Both the position numbers and the translations under genes were made by a program. Positions 25,179-34,633 of a stretch of DNA of 64,000 nucleotides are shown in pieces; positions within the stretch are counted from its first letter, which is position 1, and each line of letters starts with the position of its first letter. The notes below the pieces were generated by a model. That model was not told the DNA's origin. It did not search any database and saw nothing but the letters and a program-made list of their open reading frames with translations. This stretch comes from Clostridium zeae (lineage in GTDB: Bacteria; Bacillota; Clostridia; Clostridiales; Clostridiaceae): NCBI RefSeq assembly GCF_017312485.1, contig NZ_BMBA01000009.1:69154-133153 (forward strand). The letters are read 5' to 3'.

Positions 25179-27113
25179 ATGTGCAAAAAACCATATTACA
25201 TTACTACACCAATTTATTATCCATCTGCAAATTTACACATAGGGAACACCTATACTACAGTAGCAGCAGATGCTCTTGCGAGATTTAAAAGGCTTACTGG
25301 ATATGATGTGATGTTCCTTACAGGTACAGATGAGCATGGACAAAAGATTCAAAGAATAGCAGAAGAAAAAGGGGTTACACCTAAAGAATATGTTGATGAA
25401 ATAGTTGCAGGTATAAAAAGTCTGTGGGAAATCATGGACATAAGTTATGATAAATTTATAAGAACCACTGATGATTACCATATAAAAGCTGTTCAAGATA
25501 TATTTAAAAAATTATATGATCAAGGTGATATATATAAAGACTCATATGAAGGTTGGTACTGTACACCATGTGAATCTTTCTGGACAGAAACTCAGCTTGT
25601 TGATGGAAAGTGTCCGGATTGTGGAAGACCTGTAGAAAAGGCTAAAGAAGAAGCTTATTTCTTTAAGATGAGTAAGTATGCTGATAGGCTTATAAAGCAT
25701 ATCGAAGACCACCCAGAGTTTATACAGCCGGAATCAAGAAAAAATGAAATGCTAAATAACTTTCTAAGACCAGGGTTACAGGATCTTTGTGTTTCTAGAA
25801 CAAGTTTTAACTGGGGAATACCAGTAACTTTTGATAACGAACACGTAATATATGTATGGATAGATGCGCTTTCAAACTATATAACAGCTTTAGGTTATGG
25901 CAATGAAGATACATCATTGTATGAAAGATTTTGGCCTGCAGATGTACATTTAATTGGAAAAGATATTTTAAGATTCCACACAATTTACTGGCCAATTATG
26001 CTTATGGCTCTTGAAGTACCACTACCTAAACAAGTATTTGGTCATGGCTGGCTTCTTGTAGATGGTGGAAAAATGTCAAAATCAAAAGGAAATGTAGTTG
26101 ATCCAGTAGCTCTTGTAAACAGCTTCGGAGTGGATCCAGTAAGATACTATCTTCTTAAAGAGATACCATTTGGGTCTGATGGATTATTTAATAATGAAAT
26201 ATTTATAAAGAAGATAAATTCAGATCTTGCAAATGATTTAGGAAATCTTTTATCAAGAACTATCACTATGATAGAGAAGTATTTTGATAGTGTAATACCT
26301 GCGCCAACTGCAAAGGAAGATATTGATAATGAATTAATAAATTTAGCTTTAGCTACTCCAGTTAAAGTTCAAGCTGCAATTGATGATCTTAAGATTCCAG
26401 AAGCATTAGAGGCAATATGGGATTTGATAGGAAGAGCTAACAAATATATAGATGAAACAACTCCTTGGATACTTGCAAAGGATGAAAGTAAGAAAGAGAG
26501 ATTAGGAACGGTTTTATATAATCTTGTAGAGAGTTTAAGATTTGCTTCTGTTATGATATCAGCATTCTTACCAACAACTAGCAGTAAGATTAATGAACAA
26601 ATAAATTCTGAAGTAACTACATGGAATAGTTTATCTGCTTTTGATGGAACTAGTGCAGGCACTAAGGTTAATAAAGGAGCAGTTATATTCCCAAGAATAG
26701 ATGTAGAGGCTAAACTATCTGAATTAGAAGCATTAAGACAAGAGCAGTTAAAAGCTACAGAAAAGAAAGAAATGAAACCAATAAAAGAAGAAATAACTAT
26801 TGAAGATTTTGAGAAAATAGATTTAAGAGTTGCAAAAGTAATAGGCTGTGAACCTGTAAAAGGTGCAAAAAAACTATTGAAACTAAAAGTTGATTTAGGT
26901 GGGGAAGAAAGACAAGTGGTATCAGGTATAGCTCAGTACTATAAACCAGAAGAACTTGTTGGTAAAAGTATAGTGCTTGTGGCAAACTTAAAACCTGTAA
27001 AACTAAGAGGAGAGCTTTCACAAGGGATGATTCTTGCAGCTGCTACCGATGATGATGGTAAGCTGTTTGTAGTTGATCCAGGCAATCTTGAAACAGGAAG
27101 TGTTGTTAGATAA
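25179..27113 (+). CDS. metG: Methionyl-tRNA synthetase, main copy
   Basis: 644 residues. Class I signature HIGN at about residue 22, a single C-x-x-C pair of zinc knuckles (CTPCESF and CPDCGRP), KMSKS at about 297, the anticodon-binding helices and a C-terminal EMAPII/Trbp111-type tRNA-binding domain (about 540-644) that also dimerises the enzyme. It attaches methionine to tRNA in the cytoplasm. AGGAGG precedes the ATG. Transcription is controlled by the T-box upstream, and a terminator separates it from the second MetRS gene. Confidence 0.97.
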   Translation: MCKKPYYITTPIYYPSANLHIGNTYTTVAADALARFKRLTGYDVMFLTGTDEHGQKIQRIAEEKGVTPKEYVDEIVAGIKSLWEIMDISYDKFIRTTDDYHIKAVQDIFKKLYDQGDIYKDSYEGWYCTPCESFWTETQLVDGKCPDCGRPVEKAKEEAYFFKMSKYADRLIKHIEDHPEFIQPESRKNEMLNNFLRPGLQDLCVSRTSFNWGIPVTFDNEHVIYVWIDALSNYITALGYGNEDTSLYERFWPADVHLIGKDILRFHTIYWPIMLMALEVPLPKQVFGHGWLLVDGGKMSKSKGNVVDPVALVNSFGVDPVRYYLLKEIPFGSDGLFNNEIFIKKINSDLANDLGNLLSRTITMIEKYFDSVIPAPTAKEDIDNELINLALATPVKVQAAIDDLKIPEALEAIWDLIGRANKYIDETTPWILAKDESKKERLGTVLYNLVESLRFASVMISAFLPTTSSKINEQINSEVTTWNSLSAFDGTSAGTKVNKGAVIFPRIDVEAKLSELEALRQEQLKATEKKEMKPIKEEITIEDFEKIDLRVAKVIGCEPVKGAKKLLKLKVDLGGEERQVVSGIAQYYKPEELVGKSIVLVANLKPVKLRGELSQGMILAAATDDDGKLFVVDPGNLETGSVVR

Positions 27114-27135
27114 AATTTTTTATCTATAAATTACT

Positions 27136-27165
27136 AAAAACTCGTCTATAGTTAGGCGAGTTTTT
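27136..27165 (+). terminator. Terminator after metG
   Basis: AAAAACTCGTCT pairs with AGGCGAGTTTTT (one G-T pair) and ends in T5. It suggests the second synthetase gene has its own promoter or depends on read-through. Confidence 0.85.
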
Positions 27166-27247
27166 AACTTAAGTTAATCGTAATAGCAATAACTTAGCTT
27201 TATGTGTAATTGAATAAGGAGTTTATTAATAAAGGGGGCTTATATTA

Positions 27248-28876
27248 ATGAAAGTAGTTATCGGAAATTCTTGGCCTTATGCCAATGGATCATTACATTT
27301 AGGAAGGCTAGCATCTGTAATTCCTGGAGATGTACTTGCGAGATATCATAGAGCAAAAGGAGACGAAGTTATATTTGTTTCTGGCAGCGACTGTCATGGA
27401 ACACCTATTGCAATTAAAGCAAAAGAAGAAAAGAAAGCTCCTAGAGAGATTGCAGACTACTATCACAGAGAATTTGAACATTGCTTCAGTTCTTTAGGAA
27501 TATCATATGACTTGTATGCCAAGACTGATAGTATAAATCATCATAAGGTAGTAAAGGATTATATAAAGAAGTTATACGAAGATGAATATATATATGAAAA
27601 GTTGGTAGCGCAAACTTACTGTGAAAGTTGTAATCAATTTCTTCCAGATAGATATATTGAAGGAATATGCCCACATTGTGGAGGAATAGCTAGAGGGGAC
27701 CAGTGTGAGCAATGTTCTGAAATACTAGATCCAGAAGACCTAATAGATAAAAAGTGTAAAATTTGCGGTTCAGAGCCTGTGGTTAAAGAAAGTAGACATC
27801 TTTTCTTTAAGCTTTCAAACTTTGGCAATAAATTAAAGCAATTATTAAGTTTAGAGCATGGATGGAGAGATAATGCTGTAAAACTGACAGAAAGATATAT
27901 AAATGAAGGTCTAAGGGATAGAGCAGTTACAAGAGATCTAGAATGGGGAATTGATGTTCCTTTGGAAGGTTTTGAAGATAAGAAGATATATGTTTGGATA
28001 GAAGCAGTACTGGGGTATCTTTCTGCATCACTTAAATGCTGTAACGGAAATAAAGATTTACTTGATGAATACTGGAACAGTAAGGATAGTAGGATTTATT
28101 TAATTCATGGAAAGGACAACATTCCATTTCATACCGTTATTTTTCCATCAATACTTTTTGCTCTTGGGTTTGATGATGTAAATCTTAGAATTATTTCTAG
28201 TGAATATTTAAATCTGGAGGGAAAAAAGTTCTCAACCAGCCGAAATTGGGCTGTTTGGGTTCCGTATATAATAGAACATTACAATCCGGATTCTATAAGA
28301 TATTTCTTGATGGTTAATGGGCCTGAAAAGAGGGATTCTGATTTTTCATGGAGGGAATTTATTAATTCACATAACAGTGAACTTTTAGGCGGATTCGGTA
28401 ATTTTATCAACAGAACATTAACTTTCATCCACAAAAATTATAAAGGAAGTATAACTAATTGTGGATTAAATCCTAGAATAAAGAGAGAGATAGAGGAAAC
28501 GTATAAAAATGCTGGAGTAAGCATTGAAAATGGTGAATTTAAAGATGCAATAAATACAATATTTTCTCTAGTGAAAAGGGGAAATAAGCTCTTTGATGAG
28601 GAAACTCCTTGGATAACTATTAAAGAAGACGAAGAGAAGTGTAGACAAACTTTATATAATTGTGTTCAGATTATAGTTAATCTAGCTAATTTATTAAATC
28701 CAATAATACCTTTTTCGTGTGAAAAGCTCAGAGGATTTTTAGGTATAAAAGAAGCTAATTGGAGTTTTCAGGAGTTAAAAGATATTAAGTTAAATGATTT
28801 GGAATTATTATTCGAAAGAATTGATAAAAAGACAATTGACTATGAAGTAATGAGATTAAAATCTGGAAGGCTATAA
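27248..28876 (+). CDS. Second methionyl-tRNA synthetase-like protein (MetRS type with four zinc knuckles)
   Basis: 542 residues. It resembles the E. coli/archaeal MetRS branch rather than the Bacillus-like metG before it: four C-x-x-C knuckles (CESC, CPHC, CEQC, CKIC; residues about 125-178), the class I signature in the form HLGR (17-20) and KFSTS at about 326-330 in place of KMSKS, a variant also known in some functional MetRS enzymes. It has no C-terminal tRNA-binding domain. Extra MetRS copies of this type can give resistance to MetRS inhibitors. GGGGG precedes the ATG; no T-box is seen. Confidence 0.85.
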   Translation: MKVVIGNSWPYANGSLHLGRLASVIPGDVLARYHRAKGDEVIFVSGSDCHGTPIAIKAKEEKKAPREIADYYHREFEHCFSSLGISYDLYAKTDSINHHKVVKDYIKKLYEDEYIYEKLVAQTYCESCNQFLPDRYIEGICPHCGGIARGDQCEQCSEILDPEDLIDKKCKICGSEPVVKESRHLFFKLSNFGNKLKQLLSLEHGWRDNAVKLTERYINEGLRDRAVTRDLEWGIDVPLEGFEDKKIYVWIEAVLGYLSASLKCCNGNKDLLDEYWNSKDSRIYLIHGKDNIPFHTVIFPSILFALGFDDVNLRIISSEYLNLEGKKFSTSRNWAVWVPYIIEHYNPDSIRYFLMVNGPEKRDSDFSWREFINSHNSELLGGFGNFINRTLTFIHKNYKGSITNCGLNPRIKREIEETYKNAGVSIENGEFKDAINTIFSLVKRGNKLFDEETPWITIKEDEEKCRQTLYNCVQIIVNLANLLNPIIPFSCEKLRGFLGIKEANWSFQELKDIKLNDLELLFERIDKKTIDYEVMRLKSGRL

Positions 28877-28887
28877 GCTTAAAAACT

Positions 28888-28930
28888 TTTAAAACTATTG
28901 AAATCTTTAGATTTCAATAGTTTTAAATTT
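28888..28930 (+). terminator. Terminator after the second MetRS
   Basis: A perfect stem of 16 bp or more (28891-28906 with 28909-28924, extended by TTT/AAA outside) is followed by a weak T-run. Confidence 0.75.
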
Positions 28931-29124
28931 GTATACTTCCTATACAGTAAAAAAATACCCTTAAAAGTCTGTGTAAGGGGAACAAACTTTCAAGGGCTTT
29001 AGCCTATTTATAAATGGTTTTAAGGGGTAAATTATTTAGCGCTTAGCTACTTTACATATATAAATATACTCCTCTAATATGTCGATTTGATGTCAAAAAA
29101 ATAAAGAAATTATGAACTGATCTA

Positions 29125-29808
29125 TTAACTTTCAGCTTCAATAGCCTCAATATCTAATATGGTTATTGATTTTCTGTCATAGTCAATAAGTCCTTCTTCT
29201 TTCATTTTAATTAGTTCTCTAGACAAAGATGGTCTCTGAACACCAAGTTTATCAGCCCACTCTTTTTTAGTCATATTCAATTGAATCAAAGAAATTTCCG
29301 ACTTATTATATTTAACCATTAGAAAGTGGCAGATCATTTGACGGAGAGATTTCATGCTCACTTGCTTAAGCTTTGAACTTAGGGCAACTGCTTTGTTTGA
29401 AAGAATCCTAAAAAATTTCAACATGAAAATGTGATCTGTTTCGCAAAGTTCATATACCTTTTCTTTTGATATATGTAGTACTTCAGAAACGTCTTTGCAT
29501 ATAACTGACATAGGGTATTGGTTTCTATCTCCAAATAATAGATTTTCACCAAATACGTTTCCATCTTCCATGGTCGAAACAATTAGAACATTACCGTCTG
29601 AATCAAATTTTTGTATCTCAATTTTTCCAGATAATATTACACTAAGATGATTGCAAGGTTCATCCTCTATAAATATAACATCATTGGCAGTATAAGACTT
29701 CAGAGATGTTTTGTTGTTTGATAAAATTGATTTAAGATTTTCTTCTGTAAAATGTGAGAATAACTTGCATTTTTGAAGCTTTATAATTATTGAACCTGTG
29801 TCATTCAT
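29125..29808 (-). CDS. Crp/Fnr-family transcriptional regulator
   Basis: 227 residues from the ATG at 29808, chosen because GGTGAT precedes it; a longer frame from 29823 lacks a ribosome site. Residues about 15-125 form the cyclic-nucleotide-binding-like beta-roll (GNVFGENLLFGDRNQYPM), then a long dimer helix, then a winged helix with recognition segment VQRPSLSRELIKMKEEG. There is no N-terminal Cys cluster, so it is not an Fnr iron-sulfur sensor. Clostridial relatives often sense redox or nitrosative stress; the ligand and targets here are unknown. Divergent from the DUF445 gene. Confidence 0.88.
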   Translation of the reverse strand: MNDTGSIIIKLQKCKLFSHFTEENLKSILSNNKTSLKSYTANDVIFIEDEPCNHLSVILSGKIEIQKFDSDGNVLIVSTMEDGNVFGENLLFGDRNQYPMSVICKDVSEVLHISKEKVYELCETDHIFMLKFFRILSNKAVALSSKLKQVSMKSLRQMICHFLMVKYNKSEISLIQLNMTKKEWADKLGVQRPSLSRELIKMKEEGLIDYDRKSITILDIEAIEAES

Positions 29809-29906
29809 AATATCACCAACCATACAAAATAATTGTTAATCATAATAGATGTACTATTTACAAGATAAAGTTTATAAAAAAGTATCATATGTAAAACTTA
29901 GTTCAT

Positions 29907-30010
29907 CTAAAGATGAAACATTTCAATCAGAAATCTATTTTCAAAACTCCTATGGGTTCTTAGAGGAGAATTTGAAAATATAAATTTAATTATGAAGTGG
30001 TTCATCTATA
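29907..30010 (+). repeat. Palindromic repeat family D, copy 3 (best preserved)
   Basis: AGATGAAACATTTCAAT (29911-29927) faces ATTATGAAGTGGTTCATCT (29989-30007); TATTTTCAAA (29936-29945) faces TTTGAAAATA (29971-29980); CTCCT (29947-29951) faces AGGAG (29964-29968). The full element folds into one interrupted hairpin. It lies between the Crp-type and DUF445 genes. Confidence 0.88.
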
Positions 30011-30084
30011 TATTATAGTTATTATAACTAAAGTAATATACATATACAACTTCAATTCATAAGTTCTAGTAAGGGAGGATTAAT

Positions 30085-31608
30085 ATGAGATACTTTTTTG
30101 GAGTTTTAATAGGAGCTATAGTTGGATATATAACAAATTGGGTAGCTATACAAATGCTTTTCAGAACACACTATGAAAAAAGGCTATTTGGTATTAAGCT
30201 ACCTTTTAAATCAGGGCTTATACCTAAAGAAAAAGCGAGGATTTCTAGAAGTGTTGGCGAAACTGTTGGAAATCATCTTCTTACTAATGATGTTATTATA
30301 AGTGCTCTAGGAGATGATAATATAAAAAAGCACTTAAAGAATATGATTGAAGAAAAGATAGGCACTGCTAAGAGTCTGGATAAAAGTATAGGTGAAGTTC
30401 TAGAAAATAAGATTGGAGAGTATTACAAAAAATTAAAGATTAGACTTCAAGTTAAAGCATCAAAGTATGCGCTTAGTAAAGTTAGAAATGAAGAATTTAT
30501 AGATTCAGTATCTAAAGTAATTATGAATGAAATTAATATAACCTTGTTAGAAAAACCTAATATGCTAAAAGAATTGTTTTCAGGAAATGGATTCTACAAT
30601 AACGTACTTAATGACATACCAAAAGTAATTGATAAATCTAAAATTGCGAAATATATTAATAATAATATTAATCAATCATTAGAGTATTTGGTTAGTGAAG
30701 GTATGAAGGTAGAAGATATTGTTCCGTTAGAAGTTTTCTGTTCCATAAATACATATATTTATAATGAAAGAAATGCTATTTCTAAGCAGTTGCAATCTAT
30801 ACTTAGGGAAGATAAAGTAGTGGAAAAGCTTAAAGAAGCAATAAAAAATGATGTTTTGTATGGCATGAATCCATTAGTATCAATGGTTTTAAATGTAGAT
30901 TCAGTTTATGATAAGTTTATACAAGTCATAGACGGTTATCTTGAAGATGATGATAATAAGATTTTATTGGTTTCTTGTATAGGAACCATGATCTATAGCT
31001 TTGGAGAAAAGCAAGTTAAAGATGTACTTTATGACATTCCACAAGATTCAAGAAAAAACTTAATAGACATATTATTTGCTTCAGCAGTGGAAAAGCTAAT
31101 AATTACTGATGTATTAGAAGGCGGATTAAAACTGATTTTAGATAAGATAGATGGCTTTGAATCGTATCATCACATATTGATACTTTTAGCTGAAAATTAT
31201 GAAGATAGAATAGAAAAATACATAAAAAGTGCGATTAAAACATTTGTTATGAGTGGAACATTTGAAGAAAAGATATATAGTGCTACAGATGTGCTTATTA
31301 AAGAAGTATCTAATACTTCAATAACAAAGTTGCTATATAGTTATGATGGAAGCCTTAATAATGAAGTATATAATTTAATGGAAAGCATATATGATAAATT
31401 CATTAATGAAGAAGGTTCTAATATTATACATATAATTGATACCCCAAAAATTATAGAAGGTCAAATCAATTTCTTGGAGGTAGATTATGCTGAAAAAATA
31501 ATAGTGGATATAGCAAGGAGGCAACTTTCTACCCTTACATGGCTAGGGCCAACTTTAGGAGGGGGATTAGGAATCTTACTGACAATACTGTTGGGTATAG
31601 GAAATTAA
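30085..31608 (+). CDS. DUF445 family membrane protein (YheB-like)
   Basis: 507 residues. A first membrane segment (about 1-25: IGAIVGYITNWVAIQMLF, the DUF445 hallmark GYxTNWxAI) is followed by the conserved basic block KLPFKSGLIPKEKARISRSVGETVG, a long helical middle and a C-terminal membrane segment (about 485-505). It is a single-gene unit with GGAGG before the ATG. The B. subtilis relative is a sporulation-linked membrane protein of unknown role. It lies 74 bp after a repeat D element. Confidence 0.85.
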   Translation: MRYFFGVLIGAIVGYITNWVAIQMLFRTHYEKRLFGIKLPFKSGLIPKEKARISRSVGETVGNHLLTNDVIISALGDDNIKKHLKNMIEEKIGTAKSLDKSIGEVLENKIGEYYKKLKIRLQVKASKYALSKVRNEEFIDSVSKVIMNEINITLLEKPNMLKELFSGNGFYNNVLNDIPKVIDKSKIAKYINNNINQSLEYLVSEGMKVEDIVPLEVFCSINTYIYNERNAISKQLQSILREDKVVEKLKEAIKNDVLYGMNPLVSMVLNVDSVYDKFIQVIDGYLEDDDNKILLVSCIGTMIYSFGEKQVKDVLYDIPQDSRKNLIDILFASAVEKLIITDVLEGGLKLILDKIDGFESYHHILILLAENYEDRIEKYIKSAIKTFVMSGTFEEKIYSATDVLIKEVSNTSITKLLYSYDGSLNNEVYNLMESIYDKFINEEGSNIIHIIDTPKIIEGQINFLEVDYAEKIIVDIARRQLSTLTWLGPTLGGGLGILLTILLGIGN

Positions 31609-31764
31609 TGAGATAATTGTATAAATATATATAAATATGGTAATAATTAGATATAACATGGTTTTACATGTGATCAAATTGATGGAATAATTTGAAAACT
31701 TAGTTTGACAGCTTGTACATCTTATGTAATAATTTATATATTAAATTTTGAGAGGTGGCTATTT

Positions 31765-32544
31765 ATGGGTGATTTCGCATTTAACATATTTGATACCCAT
31801 GCGCATTATGATGATAAATCCTTTGATGATGATAGAGAAAAGGTTATAACCGATATTCAAGACAACGGTGTAATCGGAGTACTTAATTGCGGCTCTTCTT
31901 TATACGGTGCTGAAATGTCAGTTAAGTTATCAGAGCAATATGATATTTTTTATGCTGCAGTAGGGATACATCCAGAAAATGCTGATGAATTTAATGAAGG
32001 TAGTTTTGAAAGAATAAAGGAATTAGCCAAGAATAAAAGAGTAAAAGCTATTGGAGAGATAGGATTAGATTATTATTGGGAAGAAAATCCTCCAAGAGAA
32101 GTTCAAAAAAATGTGTTTAGAGCACATATGAAGCTAGCAGAAGAACTTGGATTACCAGTTATAATACATGACAGAGAGGCACATGGAGATACCCTAGAAA
32201 TTATGAAGGAATTTATGAATGTAAAAGGTATAGTACACTGTTTTTCTGGTAGTGTGGAATTTGCTAAGGAGTGTTTGAAACTTGGGTACTACATTGGTTT
32301 TACTGGAGTAGTTACTTTTAAAAATGCTAAGAAGATATTAGAAGTTGCTAATGAGGTACCTTTAGATAGGATGTTAGTTGAAACAGACTGTCCTTATATG
32401 GCTCCAGTACCTTTTAGAGGAAAAAGAAATCAATCAGATTATATCAGATATATCGTTGAAAAATTAGCAGATATAAAAGGATTAGATCCTAAAGAAATAA
32501 ATGATCAATTTATAAAAAATATTAAACAGTTGCTAAAACTATAG
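31765..32544 (+). CDS. tatD: TatD-family deoxyribonuclease/hydrolase
   Basis: 259 residues from ATG 31765 with GAGAGGTGG upstream; the longer frame from 31705 has no ribosome site. Metal-binding motifs DTHAHYDD at the start, GEIGLDYYW (Glu), a His in VIIHDRE, another in IVHCFSG and the Asp in LVETDCPYMAP mark the TatD amidohydrolase fold. TatD enzymes are Mg-dependent 3'-5' exonucleases linked to DNA repair and degradation. The order tatD-yabE-rnmV-rsmA is conserved from Bacillus to Clostridium. Confidence 0.95.
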   Translation: MGDFAFNIFDTHAHYDDKSFDDDREKVITDIQDNGVIGVLNCGSSLYGAEMSVKLSEQYDIFYAAVGIHPENADEFNEGSFERIKELAKNKRVKAIGEIGLDYYWEENPPREVQKNVFRAHMKLAEELGLPVIIHDREAHGDTLEIMKEFMNVKGIVHCFSGSVEFAKECLKLGYYIGFTGVVTFKNAKKILEVANEVPLDRMLVETDCPYMAPVPFRGKRNQSDYIRYIVEKLADIKGLDPKEINDQFIKNIKQLLKL

Positions 32545-32853
32545 GAATAAGGTAAAATATATTCTATGGTTTTACATATTATGGGAACAGAAAATAAAAA
32601 TAATAGTAATAACTAAAAGATGAATTTAATATATATATATAGTAATAAACTTGGGCCATTTATCTGTAAATACTCCCCAAAGTGACTGTTTCCTCACTAA
32701 TGCTCTCATTTTATTTAATTATTATTTACTTTAAAATATGCAGATGGTGCATTTCTAGACAGTCAACAAAAAAAGCAAGAGGTTAAAATTTGACAAAAAT
32801 CGATATTTTAAGTTATAATGCTACAGACGCTCTTGCCAAAGGAGGGAAAATAA
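32545..32853. other. Leader and promoter region of the yabE-type gene
   Basis: 309 bp between tatD and yabE. Apart from the promoter at 32790-32819 I see no riboswitch or small gene; the part near 32650-32740 is slightly richer in G/C but gives no convincing long stem. Confidence 0.4.
32790..32819 (+). promoter_or_regulatory. Vegetative promoter of the yabE-type gene
   Basis: TTGACA (32790-32795), 18-bp spacer, TATAAT (32814-32819): both hexamers match the consensus exactly. The start codon follows 35 bp later. Confidence 0.85.
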
Positions 32854-33873
32854 ATGGTAGAAAAAATGAAAATCAATCTAAGAAAGATTTTTTCTAATGG
32901 TCCTAAGGCAAAAATCGTGTTGGGGCTTGTTATTGCAACAAGCTTGGTTATAGTGATATGCAACATGAGAAAGACTGTAATAGTTAGTATAGACGGTAAT
33001 GAACAGACATTAACGACATTTAAAGGGACTGTTAAAGGGGCATTACACGATAACGGTATAGTTCTAGGCCCTAAGGACAAAATTCAACCATCTTTAGATC
33101 AATCTGTGAAGAGTAATATAAAGATTAATATAACAAAGGCAGTTGATGTAGAGGTTGCAGTTGATGGAAAAGAGCTAAAGATACAAACCGCCGAAGGTAA
33201 CGTAAATGAAATGTTGAGTGCTGAAGGGATACAACTTGCAGAATACGACAAGATATCTCCAGCAATAAACACCCAAATAACAGCAGGAATGAAAATAGAA
33301 GTTGTAAGAGTGGAGTCTAAGGTTGTAAAGGAAAGTCAACAGTTGGATTATAGTACTGTTGTCAATAATGATGACAATCTAGACAGAAGCGTTGTAAAAA
33401 CGGTTCAGGAAGGTGTTCCTGGAGAAAAAGAAGTTACTTATAGAGTTATCGTTGAAAATGGCAAAGAGGTAAGTAAGAAAGTAGTAGCTGAAAAAGTGGT
33501 AAAGGATCCTCAGAATAAAGTAGTTGTCAAGGGTACGATGAATACTCTTGCGCTGTCTAGAGGAGATTCAATTGCTTATAAGAAAAAACTTTCAGTGTTA
33601 GCAACTGCTTACACTGGAGGTGGAAGTACAGCTACAGGCAACACACCTAAGAGAAATGCAAATGGAACTAGTACTATTGCGGTAGACCCAAGGGTAATTC
33701 CTTTAGGAACAAAGGTTTATATACCTGGTTATGGGTTTGCTGTTGCACATGATACTGGCGGTGCAATTAAAAATAATAGGGTAGATCTTTATATGAATTC
33801 AAGTAGTGATGCAAATTCGTGGGGTGTAAGAAACGTAGATGTTTATATTATTGCTTATCCAGGTCAGGGATAA
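32854..33873 (+). CDS. yabE: YabE-like cell-wall protein with G5 and 3D domains
   Basis: 339 residues. A membrane anchor/signal at about residues 19-38 precedes two DUF348 repeats (about 45-90 and 100-145: TTFKGTVKGALHDNGI, IQTAEGNVNEMLSAEG), a G5 domain (about 155-235) and a C-terminal 3D domain (three Asp residues, with VDLYMNSSSDANSWG as its landmark). This is the layout of Sps/RpfB-like peptidoglycan lytic transglycosylases that remodel the wall during growth. AAAGGAGGG precedes the ATG. Usual neighbour of rnmV and rsmA. Confidence 0.93.
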   Translation: MVEKMKINLRKIFSNGPKAKIVLGLVIATSLVIVICNMRKTVIVSIDGNEQTLTTFKGTVKGALHDNGIVLGPKDKIQPSLDQSVKSNIKINITKAVDVEVAVDGKELKIQTAEGNVNEMLSAEGIQLAEYDKISPAINTQITAGMKIEVVRVESKVVKESQQLDYSTVVNNDDNLDRSVVKTVQEGVPGEKEVTYRVIVENGKEVSKKVVAEKVVKDPQNKVVVKGTMNTLALSRGDSIAYKKKLSVLATAYTGGGSTATGNTPKRNANGTSTIAVDPRVIPLGTKVYIPGYGFAVAHDTGGAIKNNRVDLYMNSSSDANSWGVRNVDVYIIAYPGQG

Positions 33874-33882
33874 TGAAGAAAT

Positions 33883-33915
33883 AGAGATAACGGCTAGTTA
33901 TCTCTATTTTCTTTT
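33883..33915 (+). terminator. Terminator of the yabE-type gene
   Basis: AGAGATAAC (33883-33891) pairs perfectly with GTTATCTCT (33897-33905), followed by ATTTTCTTTT. Confidence 0.8.
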
Positions 33916-34074
33916 GTAAGCAATTCGGATATGGATAGTATTTTGATTCATAATAGATTTATTATTAACAAGTAGTTTAATATAGAACTTTAATAAAAGA
34001 TCCTATAAAGTTGACAGAAGAAGCGTAACTGGTTAAATTAAGATTATGATTTAAAAAGGAAAGGAAGTCTTTTT

Positions 34075-34629
34075 GTGATAAAAGAAGTTATTGTGGTTGA
34101 GGGAAGAGACGATGTTACTGCTGTAAAAAAGGCTGTAGATGCAGAAGTTATAGCAGTAGGTGGATTTGGGATAAACGCTAAGGTTATAAATAGAATTAAA
34201 GAAGCACAGAAAAGACAAGGTGTAATAGTGTTAACTGATCCGGACTTTGCTGGTGAAAAGATAAGACGCATAATATCTAAGAGAGTAGAAGGAATAAAAC
34301 ATGCTTATATAGCAAGGGAAGACGGAACAAAGGATGGTGACATTGGTGTAGAAAATGCCACTCCTGAGGTTATAATAAGAGCATTAACTGAAGCAAAGGC
34401 AAATCAAAAGGAAAAAAGGGAAGAGTTTAGTATTCAAGATCTTTTATATTTTAAATTAGTTGGTGATGGAGCTTCTAAAAATAGGAGAGCTCTTTTAGGT
34501 AAAGAACTTAGCATTGGGTACGGGAATGCAAACCAACTACTTTCCAGATTAAATAATTATGGAATAACTAAAGAAGAATTTGTGGAAGCTATGAAAAAGG
34601 TTGATAAAAAGTTAAGTATAGGAGAATAA
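34075..34629 (+). CDS. rnmV: Ribonuclease M5 (5S rRNA maturation)
   Basis: 184 residues with a GTG start at 34075 after AAAGGAAAGGAAG. The N-terminal Toprim domain carries the catalytic Glu in VVEGRDD and the DxD-like [12 protein letters not shown]; RNase M5 cleaves 5S rRNA precursor in low-GC Gram-positives with the help of ribosomal protein L18. rsmA starts 4 bp downstream, the usual pairing. Length matches the family (about 185). Confidence 0.96.
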   Translation: MIKEVIVVEGRDDVTAVKKAVDAEVIAVGGFGINAKVINRIKEAQKRQGVIVLTDPDFAGEKIRRIISKRVEGIKHAYIAREDGTKDGDIGVENATPEVIIRALTEAKANQKEKREEFSIQDLLYFKLVGDGASKNRRALLGKELSIGYGNANQLLSRLNNYGITKEEFVEAMKKVDKKLSIGE

Positions 34630-34633
34630 TTTT

